Positions 9,899 to 21,384 of a DNA stretch of 64,000 nt are shown here, in pieces. A program made the position numbers and the translations under genes. This DNA comes from Phialocephala subalpina (taxonomy: Eukaryota > Ascomycota > Leotiomycetes > Helotiales > Mollisiaceae). The notes under the pieces were generated by a model. That model had not been told where the DNA came from, ran no database searches, and saw nothing but the letters and a program-made list of their open reading frames with translations. Each line of letters opens with the position of its first letter. Positions within the stretch are counted from its first letter, which is position 1. The DNA is taken from contig FJOG01000019.1 of NCBI GenBank assembly GCA_900073065.1, positions 188,179 to 252,178 of the forward strand. The letters run 5' to 3'.

Positions 9899-12800
9899 AT
9901 GGCCTCCACACTCGCGACTGCAGAAACCGGAAGAGAAGATAGTACCATCGAGGCAAGAGCTTACCAGACGGAAATGCTGGAAGAAAGCCTGAAAGGAAAT
10001 GTGATTGTCGCAGTATGTTTTCTCTCTTCTCCACTTTTGCTATTCCCACTGACAATACACAATCCAGATGGATACTGGCAGCGGTAAAACACATGTGTAA
10101 GTTATACAATATGCCTATCCAGACTTTCCTCGCTATGATCCGAATGATTTTTTTTCAACAGGGCTGTTCTTCGTATCAAAAAGGAGCTGGAAGTACCGGC
10201 AGCTGGAAAGGTTAGGACCAGCCAATGATCATCAATTTCAAACTAAAGAGTCTAGGTCATATGGTTCTTAGCTCCAACAGTGCAGCTTTGCCTGCAGCAG
10301 CTCGCTGTTCTCCAGTCTCAAATAGCCTCGGTCCAGATCAAGTCATTCACATCACTTGATAATGTTGACAAATGGTCAGACAAGGCTACCTGGGATGCTG
10401 TGTTAACCAATGTCAATATTGTTGTCTCAACATATGCAGTATTATATGACGCACTCTCCCACGCATTTGTAAACATGAAGTCGCTAGCTTTGATTGTGTT
10501 CGACGAAGGTGAGCTACTACCCTTTCCAAGCTATCCTCAAACTCTCTCTCACTGTGCTAGCTCATAACTGTATCGGGAAGTATCCCGGAAGCAAACTCAT
10601 GAAGAACTACTATTGGCCATCGAAGAAAGTCAGAGCACCTGTGCCGCATATACTTGGATTGACAGCTAGTCCAATCGTGGGCTCTAATTTGGATGGTCTC
10701 AGGACTCTCGAATACACTCTGGACGCTAAGTGCAAGAGTCCCCTTAAACAGAAAATGGATCTGGTTCTGCATGTCAATCTACCAACCTTGATACAAATTC
10801 AATATGACGCTGTCGTCAACTCCGGAAGGCGTACCCATTCCATGATCAGACTAGGCGAAGCGCATGAGAAACTCGACATTCACGAAGATCCAGAAATAGT
10901 ACGCCTATGGAATACAAACACCGATACAGCTAAAGAGGAACTGGAAAAGGCATTGATGGCAGAGAGCACCTTCGTGCAAAAGCAGATGAAGTCATTCATT
11001 CGAACATCTATCGCAGTCCACCAAGTCCTTGGGGATTGGGCAGCCGATGCCTATATTTCCAAAGTTACCTCTGGTTTTATCCAGGGCACTGACTCAAAAG
11101 ATACAAAGTTCTTGGGGTGGGAAGACTCCGAGAAGCAATATCTAGCAAATGCTTTGCGTTGTTTAGGTTCGGCTTCTGACACTATCTCCATTTTCCTCAA
11201 AGATTCAATCTCCGACAAAGCTGGCGCCCTCATTCGATTTCTAAGCTCCTGTGACCAAAACACGATTGGTATCATATTCGTCAAAGAAAGAGCAATGGCG
11301 TACATGTTGTATCGCCTTCTTTTGGAGCATCCAGATACCTGCAAATTGTTTTGCCTTGGAATGGTTGTCGGCATGTCCAAGCCCCCAGTTGGGAAACACG
11401 ATATCTTTGAGTATTCTCACCATGAAACTCAGACCAAGACACTCGCAAAGTTCCGGACCGGCAAAATCAACCTCCTTATAGCGACAAGCGTGGTTGAAGA
11501 GGGAATTGACGTCCCACAATGCAACCTAGTCATCTGTTTCGACGAACCCGCCAATCTCAAGTCATTCATCCAGCGCAGGGGCAGAGCCCGATTGCGAGGG
11601 TCGAAACTAGTCATGATGCTCAAGAAGACTTCAAAAAGCCGCGTCGCTGAATGGAAAGAGCTGGAGCGTCTGATGAAGTTGCAATATGAAATGGAAGAAA
11701 AAGGTATCCATACACAAGCAAAGCTTGAAGAGAACGAAATGGAGCAGAGCAAACGTCGGGCATTCAGAGTGCAAAGTACAGGTGCTGTCTTGGACATGGA
11801 CACCGCGAAGGGTCACTTGGAATGCTTTTGTTCCCGTCTCTCTTCGTATTCTGAAGTACATATGAGACCCGAGTATATCATTCTGAAGGAGTACCAAGAA
11901 GGTGGGCAATGGGAGACACCGCTGGTCAGGGCAAAGGTAATTCTACCGGTCACTCTTGATTACAGTTTGAGAGTGCATGAGAGCCAAACTCGGTGGGGAT
12001 CTGAGAAGAATGCAACAAAGGACGCTGCATTTGAAGCTTATGTTGCTTTGTACCGTGCAGGGTTGGTCAACGACCACCTTTTACCTCTCAGTTTCCCGGA
12101 ACACTCGAAGTATATGGAGGAGCAAGAGTCTTTAATTGAGGTCCAACAACAATTCAACCCCTGGCCTGCAGTTGCCCGGGCTTGGGAGTACAAAGAGAAA
12201 CTGCAACGACGAGTTTTGACCGTGAAAGATGAAGCTGGCTCGACGAAGTGCCAGATACAGATGCTGATTCCAGCCAACATTCCCGACATGAAGGCGATTC
12301 GAATATATTTCGGTTCTTCATCTGAGTGGAAGATTGGATTTGGACCAGCTACAACCATCCCACACTCGCTGTCGATAGCGGACGATACGACAGCTCTGCT
12401 CTCTCTTTCATACGGGCATCGCTGGGAAGTTGAGCAGCTGAGACACATAGTTCTCTTCAAGGCGAAGGATGTGAATATAAGTTCTTTCTTGCAAGAAGAT
12501 CTGTCGTCTATTTCCACGGATCGCGCGGATGATACCATTGGGTTGCTTCGAGACCCGCAGAATCGTGGTCATCCATACCTGTTTCACAAATGGCTACCAA
12601 CAAAGCCGCCACTGAACTCGATACAGAAACCTCACAAAGATCACGAAAGCTTCCCCCAGGATCAGCCTTTTGTGGCGGTCAAAAAGTGGTCGCATCGCTC
12701 AGACTTTCTTCATCCAATTGCTCCAAATCTTGCAACGAATGGCGGGCCTTTAGCGGAATATTTTACAGTATTTCCACGGTCTCTACTAAAGATAGATACT

Positions 12801-14367
12801 TTGCCGACGGCACTTTCTCAGTTTGGATTATTGGTTCCATCACTCTTACATAATATTGAAGTTCAACTCCTCGTTGGAGAGCTTTGTGCAACGGTCCTCT
12901 CCCGAATCGAAATCCCGGACTTTGAACTCATCCGAACTGCAATTAGCGCTCCTGTGGCACAAGAGCAGGAAAATTACCAAAAGTTGGAGTTCTTGGGCGA
13001 TTCGGTTCTCAAATTCTTCACATCAATATTTGCGGCGTCGAAGTGTAAGTTTCGTTGCTCCTTCTGATATGGACGTACATAAATTAATTGCAATATTGAT
13101 AGATCCAAAGTGGCCTGAGGGCTACTTGTCCCACAAGAAAGATGCAATTGTGTCAAATTCAAGGCTCTGTAGAGCTGGCTTAGATCGTGGCGTAGACAAG
13201 TTCATTCTCACGAAAACCTTCACTGGCAGGAAGTGGCGACCAATATATGTTGATACCCAACTTGGAGATCAAGAGAAGACAACCAGGGAAATGCCGACCA
13301 AAACAATTGCGGATGTAGTAGAGTCACTGATCGGTGTGGGTTGGAAAATGGGCAGATACCCAACATCGCTGTCAATTTCAAAGGTATTCTTGCCAGAGAT
13401 TGACTTACCGAGCCTTGAAGTTGGAAGATTACGACTGTTCGAGATAGCAGCGGGCAATGTACCACTACCAGCAGACCTACACTACTTAGAGAAGCTGGTG
13501 GGGTATCCTTTCAAGAAAAAATCTCTACTGATCCAATCCATGTCGCATAGTTCCTACAGGATGGCCACTGCTAGCTACGACCGCTTAGAATTTCTGGGAG
13601 ACGCTATTCTTGAGATCATTATAGTGACTGAGCTCATGAAATACGAAGAAGAACTCTCGCACTCTCTTATGCATCTTTACAAGACATCCTTAGTCAATGG
13701 GGATTATCTCAGCTTCATCGCTCTGGAGTGGAAAATCACGCAGAGGAAAACAGACCTGAAGGAAGACCCAGCGTCTGGCCTACCGACTAAAGAGGAATCA
13801 GTATTTTCATTACCTCTATGGAAGTTCATGAGACACGGCTTGCCCGATATTGGTGACACACAATGCGAAGTGGAGCGCCGGCATGCACTGCTCCGATGCG
13901 ATATCATCCATGCTCTTGAAAGGGGAAAGGAATACCCTTGGTCCTTGCTGGCTCGAGTCAATGCGAACAAGTTTTACTCGGACTTGGTGGAAAGTATGTT
14001 GGGTGCTGTTTGGGTGGATTCGGGTTCATTGGATGCTTGTGAGCAAGTTTTGGACCGAATGGGCATTCTTAAGCTCATGCACCGACTTATCAAGGATCAA
14101 GTTCATGCCTTGCACCCGAGGGAGGAACTCCAAATTCTAGCAAAGGGCAAAAAAGTGAAGTACGAAGAACAAGTCCAGAAGAGCACTGACGCTGATGACG
14201 AATGGCTGTGCACAGTGTGCATCGGAGAGGACCAGATTATCGAAGTGGCTAGCGGGGTGAGTAGGGAGGAAGTGAAAACAAGGGCAGCCGAGGGTGCGGT
14301 CGCTTTGTTAAGGAATGCCAACGGGAGGTCTGGATTGCCAGTAGCTTATCCAGGAAGAAGGTCTTGA
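9899..14367 (+). CDS. DCL2: Dicer-like protein 2
   Basis: Dicer-type RNase III that cuts long dsRNA into small RNAs for quelling-type silencing and antiviral defence. Exons are 9899-10012, 10068-10096, 10162-10210, 10256-10508, 10561-13044 and 13103-14367, all with GT-AG introns of 45-65 nt. The product is 1397 aa, normal for DCL2. Domains in order: DExD/H helicase with Walker A MDTGSGKTH rebuilt across introns 1 and 2; DEAH box split by intron 4 (FDE|AH); helicase C with TSVVEEGIDVPQCN and QRRGRARLRG; a Dicer dimerisation region; RNase IIIa with EFLGDSVLKF and DVVESLIG; RNase IIIb with EFLGDAILEI and DLVESMLGAVW; and a C-terminal dsRNA-binding-like segment. No PAZ domain is evident, as expected in DCL2. 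Metal-binding Glu and Asp residues are present in both RNase III domains. There is no premature stop. The frame is open upstream of 9899, but that ATG best fits the family. Confidence 0.95.
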
Positions 14368-15918
14368 TTAAGTTAAGATTAGATTAACGCTATGAATAAA
14401 TACCTATTACCGTGCTATATGCACAACTTCACATCTGTGATGGGTGATGGGTAGTGTATTTGGTGGTCCAGCCACACTATTCTTGTGTAAAAGGTTTCAT
14501 GCACGCACTTCAACCACAAATAGTGGGCGCTTTGTTGCTCATAATACTGGCTTAGCAACAAAGGCAAACCCCTTCATATTGGAACATTAGTTGCAAACCT
14601 TGATGTACTCTAAATTCCATTAGGCCAAATCACATTCTTTAGGCGGAAGCAATTCGGATTCTAGTACTGCAATTTGGATTACTTCTCTGTAAAGGTATAA
14701 ATACAATACACACGTAGTATATCTCAAAATAATATTTTAGAATTCAACACATTTTAATTCAGTCTTTCAAACCAGCGTACCTATGGCCTCAAAGGCGAGC
14801 GGCCAATCAATGCAGTAAGCCGGGGTCTAAAATAGACCCCCAAAATAACCTCTGAAATTTTCTAATTTTAGCCGGCAATAGAAATTGTAGCCGAGCAGTC
14901 GAAACAGGTCCCCTAGCTCCAGCATCCAAACCCTGTTCACCATTGCTTACGCTTCCCATCTTCAACTTACCCTACTCACCTTAACTCAACTTATATTGCT
15001 GGTAAAGTAGCCGTACTCACCTTACTGAACAGAAGCATATTTTCTTCACGTTAGGATTGACGTGTGATAACCAGATGTTATCATCAGTTGAGCAAATTCT
15101 CGCAAGCTCGCCCGACCCCTAGCGGGTTCAGTGCCTCCATCCGTTTTCCAATATGCAGTAGTACAACGACACAACAGTTCAGAGGTTTCTGGAGTAGTGT
15201 AGAAACTGGCAATGTGTTCCTACGGATGTCACAACTGACCAAGATGCGGCTGTGATAGCCTTCTTTCTTATACATGGCTGGGGGGCTTGGCGCCTCGCTT
15301 GGTTAGCCCCTATTTAAGCGACTCCGAGATCGCGAGGACGCAGCGCAAAAAAATCAAAAAGGAACGTCGAGACTGTGCATAACTACAAGTTCGTAAAAAG
15401 CAAGTATTCGTTCTCCCAGAGCTGCTCGTCATAAAATACGCTCCTGGTCGGGCTGTTAATTCAACCTGGAAAAACTGCAAACCGTACGTACACAGTTTAA
15501 CACATGGATCATCAGTCCGAAGACCGCAGATGTTTAGCTACATGCTTGCTTTTTCTGCAATATTAATCTTTGGGGCAATCTCAAACAATATTATTTTTGC
15601 TCAACTGACATTTTGTTTCACACACAAACTCGACATGAAACTCTGTGAACAAGGAAATGGTGAATATAGTGGTGTGAGACCTGCTGTGGAGGATAGGGGG
15701 ATCCATTCGAAAAGTTGTGCTTATTTAAATCTATAAGGTGCTCAAATGTGGGCCGGAAATGGGCCGTGGCTTTGGTAGTCAGTCTGCGGAACTGATATCA
15801 CGTACAAGTAGTTGCGCGCGTTCCGCAGCTTTTAAAATCTTCCCACTTGCAGAGCTGATCTAAACTTCCAACCCTCAACTTCCTCGCCTTCGAAGCCTAC
15901 CACTCAAGGTCACACCCA
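14368..15918. other. intergenic, nothing gene-like
   Basis: About 1.5 kb downstream of the Dicer gene. Short frames (15064-15255, 15530-15736) are unrecognised. It contains one small perfect hairpin, listed separately. Confidence 0.4.
14822..14840. repeat. 8-bp stem hairpin
   Basis: GGGGTCTA and TAGACCCC form a perfect 8-bp inverted repeat around AAA. It lies 0.45 kb past the Dicer stop. The function is unknown, and it may be chance or the end of a small repeat. Confidence 0.6.
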
Positions 15919-16883
15919 ATGCCAATCCTTGCGCGCGTCAATACAGCAATGCCAAAGCCTCAGTAGAAGTCGGCTTCTCGCAAGTCTGTTCTCCACGGTA
16001 ACAAGGAATCAATATCGTCCAAGAAATCGACGTCGCCCAAGACAGCTGCCTCATCAAAGACGAGTGCATCACCTTCCAAGACCACAATATCTGCGAAGAC
16101 TACCCTCTCCACGAAGACTACACCCATCCGTGGGACTGCATCCATCGAGAAAGCTACACCCTGTCGCAGCATGATGCGGATATCCGACCTCCACCAAACT
16201 TCACGCTCTTTCCCAAACTGCCTCCAGAGCTACGCCTCAAGACCTAGAATAATATCATCAAGAAGGGATCGAACGTCAGGCGACACTACATCAAGCTCAA
16301 GAACAATGATGTCGAGAAACCCAAATACTACTGTCGTCCCCTCGAAAGCCACTTCCCTGCTAGCACACTATCCGTCAACATGGAGTCCCGCACGGAAGCT
16401 CTTGAGCAACTTCCCTACCATCTCCCAACCATCCACAAGAAGAACCTGATGCTCAGATTCAATGAGACGAATACGATAGGCATTACGAATGGCTAGGAGA
16501 TGGTGACCATTTTCCGAAAAGCATGTGATTATGTTTTTAAACATCGGAATGAGGATTCGCTGGAGTGTTGGGAATGGGCTGATGAAATTCGTCAACTTAC
16601 TTTGCCGTCTCGCTTCATGTCAGCGTCGACATGGGAATACGGAGTAGTAAGGTGGAAGACTGCTTACTATCTTTGTATGTTTGGTAAGCTCAAGGAGGTG
16701 CATTTCATAATGACGCAAAGTGGTCCACGCAGCATCGACCTCCCAGACTTCAAGGAAGAAGACATGGTACTTGTGGCATCGGCTGATGCAAGTCATATCT
16801 TTGTCATAGACAAGGCTGGTGTTCAAGAGTGTAGGTATTCAAAAGTGTATTGCAACTGCCGGGGGGAGCGAGCAGGAATGTAG
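15919..16883 (+). pseudogene. 2EXR domain pseudogene with stops and frame change
   Basis: A broken 2EXR locus. From about 16182 one frame reads PPPNFTLFPKLPPELRLK and then hits TAG at 16245-16247, exactly where IW is expected. The preceding codon is ACC instead of the usual Ile. The same frame continues with 2EXR-like sequence (LESHFPASTLSVNMESR), meets a second TAG at 16494-16496, and stays open to 16883 (WADEIRQLTLPSRF). Upstream, ATG 15919 is in a different frame. That frame has its own TAG at 15964 and then a Ser/Thr/Lys-rich stretch (KTTISAKTTLSTKTT) resembling a disordered 2EXR N-terminus, so a frameshift or an unrecognised intron separates the two. Three stops plus a frame change argue for a pseudogene. 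Confidence 0.75.
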
Positions 16884-16977
16884 AGATGTGGTCCACAGTG
16901 CCACGAAGTCGATTGAAGATGCTTTCAGTCTATCAGTCTGTGGTCTGTCTTCTTTCTTCTTTCTTACTCTGCTCTCG

Positions 16978-17652
16978 TCACCACTCCACTCCAACCCGCC
17001 GCCACTCATCTACCTTATTTGTTCCATCACAGATACACAAACTGTGCCCTTTCTCAAACACTACACGTCCACGACACCTCCTACAAACTCTGATTCTGTC
17101 CAAATCATCAGCCACCTCTTTTGCTTCTACTTCTGACTCTGTCTCTGACTCCTCTCCCGGCTCAAACAATATATCGATAATTCCAGGCCAAAGCCTTGTC
17201 GCCTGCACCACAGACCGCCTAAACCGCCTATCAGTCAGATAGAGCCGCCGCTGCTTCGCATAAACTCTCTCCAGTTCAATATCCACGCCATCCATCTCCT
17301 CTGGCGTTAAATCCAGTTGATCCACCATGTCCATGCACATGCGCAGAAGTTTCTTCATACTCCGCTTCGCTTCCTCCGATTTGGGTTCCAAATCAACCTC
17401 CGCTTTCTCAGGCCCGCACGGCTTCCTATGCATCGCGTTCTCGCAAGAACTAACCGTCTCAACGACGTCCAATGCTCCTGCAAATAACCCCTTCATATCT
17501 CGTTCAGGCAAAACTCTTAAAGAGTATGTCGATTCTCCAGCGTATAACGTGCTCCGACTGTGCTGCAGTCGCCCCCACAGCAAAGAACATATCGGCACCG
17601 GTCCGCTCGCCGGCGACAGTAGTCGTGGAACACACACGACATCTGCGTCCAT
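16978..17652 (-). CDS. hypothetical protein with Cys-rich C-terminus, ~224 aa
   Basis: I do not recognise this protein. The longest frame begins at a GTG (17682). The first ATG is at 17652 (MDADVVCVPRLLSPAS). The middle is helical and acidic (EEAKRSMKKLLRMCMDMVDQ), followed by a basic run (KQRRLYLTDRRFRRSVVQ) and an acidic patch rich in Glu. The end has closely spaced cysteines (VCRRCRG then SLCIC) that could bind a metal. Length and codon use favour a real gene, but the minus frame overlaps no conserved domain known to me. It lies tail-to-tail with the 2EXR pseudogene, 94 bp away. Confidence 0.45.
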   Translation of the reverse strand: MDADVVCVPRLLSPASGPVPICSLLWGRLQHSRSTLYAGESTYSLRVLPERDMKGLFAGALDVVETVSSCENAMHRKPCGPEKAEVDLEPKSEEAKRSMKKLLRMCMDMVDQLDLTPEEMDGVDIELERVYAKQRRLYLTDRRFRRSVVQATRLWPGIIDILFEPGEESETESEVEAKEVADDLDRIRVCRRCRGRVVFEKGHSLCICDGTNKVDEWRRVGVEW

Positions 17653-19190
17653 CTCCTCAATGATGAAACATCCTAAACACACCGTCAGTAACGATGTTAT
17701 AAGTCAAGAGCTTTACATACCGTTCCACTTCTACAAAACGCAGTATCTATCCCGCTCAAGTTGGATAAAATCAATTAAATCAACATCGCACCGGCGATGT
17801 GAATAATACTGAAAAACGATGGAGCTGCGCCATCCAGCGAGAGTCAACTGACGGTATATGACGTGGCGGTGACATAGCCCTCGCTAAAGTCTTGGCAGCC
17901 ACAGCCAGTCTTGGCCCCCCCCCCCCAACAGATCCACTTCCATCTGGTCCTATGAGAAGGGTCAATAAACTAGAGAGCTGTTCTAAGGACACACGCAAGG
18001 CTCGACACCTAACTCTCGTTCGGCCTTGTCAGAAAGTATGTTGATGCATCAACTGATGCGTAGCAGAAATTCTACTTGCTTAAACCAGCAACGTAGATTT
18101 CACGGGATCATAACCCCACCAAGAGGAGCGTTGAGTTGATGTCAACTTTGATATATTCAGAGGGGCCTGATGAGTCTCGCAATCTCGAGTCCTTAACTGG
18201 TCTGGCAGCCTTAGTATCTTGAACTTGCTGTCGAAGTTCGCAGAGAGGGGAACGCAAAGTACCTTATTGGGGGATGCAGCATGCATCACTTACCAGCGAA
18301 ACTCAGTGGTAATTAAGTGATGCATCCTTTTTTTATTCGCTACCGCTCATCTCACACTCCACTCTCGCTTCGCTCGGCCTCGCTACACTCAGCACCGTGT
18401 CGTTTAACTATTGGCTTTGCCCTCCAGCGCCTGCGCTCCTCCATCGCTTCAGTATGGGATTGGAACATGTGGTATTCAAGCTCTACGCGCTGAACACCTG
18501 GACTGGCGACATGGATAAGTACAGGGTGGCATAAACTTGGGGGCAAGAGTTGACTGGATGATTGATAGCTACTTGTAACACCGGTTATACTTCCGTCTCA
18601 GATTTGGGGCTACGGATACACTTTGTATAAAGAATAGATAGAGTAATTAAGTGGGAAAATAATACCATACTTCTGGTTGAATAGGCATGTTGTACAGTAC
18701 AAGTGATGCGATCAAAGTATTATATTCGATGCCCAATCTTACTTCTGGAATGCGGGGTAAGAGAGGTATTTCATTTGTGTCTTCAGCTACCTGGAAAGCA
18801 TGCCCGGTGTACTTGGAAAGCTAATACTGAGATTGACATGGGCCTTTTGTCACTCCAGAGAACTTGGTTGACTATAGCTATACGAGGCTATCTGGACCTC
18901 GAGGATACACGTTTTGGTGTCACATATTGTCCAGCGAAGGCTGGTTGCCAAATCTATGGGCCCAAATGTTCTGTCACGTCTAGAATATCAATAAAAAAAC
19001 TGCACAGCATGTAGAAAACCATCCATTGCTCGCTCTCGAATTATCACTATGTGATCCACGACACCATCAGTTTGTCTGCTCAATCTCCATAACGCCTGTT
19101 TTATTGTCCCCTCCATTCAGTACCCCCGTTCATTAACCCCATATTCCCATTGTCCCTCCCATTCCAGGGCATGCAAATGAGCTCTCAAGG
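17653..19190. other. intergenic with a poly-C run and an inverted repeat
   Basis: No supported gene. The plus frame 18703-19014 is unrecognised. Positions 17915-17926 are an uninterrupted run of 12 C. The 12-bp palindrome TTGATGCATCAA sits at 18041-18052, and a larger hairpin built on the same GATGCATCA core lies at 18281-18325. Confidence 0.4.
18281..18325. repeat. inverted repeat, 12-bp arms
   Basis: ATGCATCACTTA (18281-18292) and TAAGTGATGCAT (18314-18325) are perfect inverted arms around a 21-nt loop, followed by a T run. Related GATGCATCA text occurs 240 bp upstream (18041-18052). It could be the end of a small non-autonomous transposon, or a terminator-like hairpin by chance. Confidence 0.6.
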
Positions 19191-20304
19191 CTATACCTTG
19201 GTAATCTGTCCTTTGCGAACAATCGTAGGAATATCAAGGGAAGCATAAGTGGCAGGATTAGACATCAGCAGGTCCCGAGCGGCTAACAGAAGGTTCTTCT
19301 TCATTTTGGTCATGATGAGTTCGGTCTACCTCCCCAACACATAGAGTCAGTAATCCGAATTCATAAAGTTTAGAGGCTAAAACGAAAGTCCCAGAACCGC
19401 TAGGACATCAGAACCAGCAAAAATGGAAGGATGACTTACGAGGTTTTGGGTCTGGGTTTCAAAGTGTCCTACGTTCGCGACCACCTCGATCTTATTAGCG
19501 GAACTGAAAGTCTTCAAGATGAACTTGAAATGGTGGACTTCGAGGGTGGGGTCGAGATATAACTGTAGTTGCTGGACATCGATGTTTATTGGCTGTGATC
19601 GGAGATGTTTTTCTGCGATCGCGGTGTCAGCTTTGATAAATTCCCTCAGGTAGAGAGTATCAAAGCTTCCGATTCGTAAGTGGTCGGTGTTGTACAGTCC
19701 TCTGGGATACGATTAGATTCAGATAGATTCAAAGTCCCAGATAAAGCGGGACATTTGATACTTACCGTTCGCAATCAAAGTGCTCAATAGGTATACAGTG
19801 CGGGAAAGCCACGCAGTAGACCTCGTTTGCTTCGTGGCAGACTTGGAGGAGTGTAACTGATCTGATTTCCATGGGGTCGAATTGACCATAGCTGCCAGTC
19901 GCAATGTGAACTGTCCCAGTAGCCTCCTTTTCATGTACAGTGGCGATAACTTCGAAAGTGGCGGGAAGTGGAAGAGCCTCCTTGAATATCCTGCCGCGAA
20001 GCTCGACTGGAAGCTTGGGGAAGAGTGTGAACTTAGTCAGAGGCTTTGACTCTTCGATCTTTGCGTCAGATACACCGGAATCGGAGGCTTGATCATCGGG
20101 ATTGACAGGAGATGGAGAGGTCGAGCGCATTAAGGATGTCTCGTCTAGGAGTGCAATGGCTAGATGCGGCCTTCTGGATACGTCTGAGAAGACAATTAGG
20201 TTTTGCGGCGATTGCGACTGGGTGACTGCGGTAGGAGATTTCGACTCGTCCGAGGCCATGGCTTGGTACATTTCGTTCATAATGACCTTTCCGAAGACTG
20301 CCAT
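19191..20304 (-). CDS. 2EXR domain protein (three exons, 311 aa)
   Basis: 2EXR protein of unknown function. Exons are 20304-19766, 19701-19440 and 19325-19191. Intron 1 is 64 nt (GTAAGT to CCCAG) and intron 2 is 114 nt (GTAAGT to GTAG). The N-terminal ~95 residues are Ser/Thr-rich and disordered. The signature LTKFTLFPKLPVELRGRIF lies at about residue 90-110, with Phe replacing the usual Trp. It is followed by VTLLQVCHEANEV, then exon 2 residues LYNTDHLRIGSFDTLYL. Exon 3 gives TELIMTKMKKNLLLAARDLL and ends GQITKV. The last intron has the same length (114 nt) as the last intron of the 28245-29324 paralogue, which supports common descent. First of six consecutive minus-strand 2EXR loci. Confidence 0.85.
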
Positions 20305-21384
20305 GATGCTAGACGTTTGGCTGTCTTTCCGGAGACTTGGGGAATATTCTTGAGTTGGGGGTTGAAAGCTTGAATGACCTTGGGTTTGTAGGACAAGTTG
20401 TAGTAGAGCCTCAGATATGTTTGGAAAGATCGAAAGTTAGGCGCAACTTTGAGCGAGGTCGGCTAGTCAAGGAAGTCGGAGCTGGAAGAACATGGGATTG
20501 CGTCCTCGAAATGGAAGGAACGGGTGAGGAGGAAGCAACAACTTGAAGCGAAAGGTGACGTAGTTAGAAAGTATTCCGCGCTCAATTCTCAACGTACTGA
20601 CTGATATAATGCCGAGAATGTCCCAGAAGTCAAGGGACAAGAAAGGAAGCGTTAACGGTGCTTTCAACTTCTTGCTCGAGCTCCCACGAAGCTTTCATCA
20701 TGTACACTGAAGCACGGGCACTTATTGACTTTATTGAAAATTACTTCTTGTCTAGGTAGCTAGATAACAGAAAGCCGCTTGGCGCATGCTCGAGAAGCCT
20801 AGGACATTACAGAATTGAAGTACAGCCAATGCTTGAGGCGTCATTTCAACTTTGATGGGTTACCAGTTTGTTTTACTTGTATTAGACTCCATTTGTATCT
20901 CCTTGAGGCTATATGAGCATCACATAATGTTTCTCGACGTCCTTCATCATATTTCCCCTTGTGAAGTCCAGATGCCTCCCCTATTTTTATCGGTTCGCGG
21001 ATAAACTGCGGGGGAGTTAAATTCGCTTGCAGCCGAACAGAAAGAAAAGAAGAGGAAAACCAGATGGGAGAAGAGACAAAGATAGATAGAAGATAGAGAT
21101 ACGGAGCAGAGGTGGGTAATATTCATGGAGAGGAACCAATTTGAGAACTCAGATCCATTTGATGAACTAAGTTAAGGGAGAAAAGCAGAGTTTGGAGTAA
21201 GTTCCTAATGAATCTTGCTCCTCTGCATATCTCGATTCCGTGCAATGTCTGAAGATCCCACTGCAAATGCACACCTTCTCAAACCACTTAAGCTGCATTT
21301 CCGATAACGTTAGGTTGCGACCGAAGCACCCGGAGGAGAGACATCGTCAACAATGATGAAAGGGCGACGAACGAGTCTAAAAGG
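20305..21384. other. intergenic, nothing recognised
   Basis: Spacer between two minus-strand 2EXR genes. It holds the 5' region of the 19191-20304 gene and the 3' side of the next. Minor frames (20337-20546, 20467-20667, 21288-21587) have no support. A purine-rich stretch lies at about 21040-21120. Confidence 0.4.
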
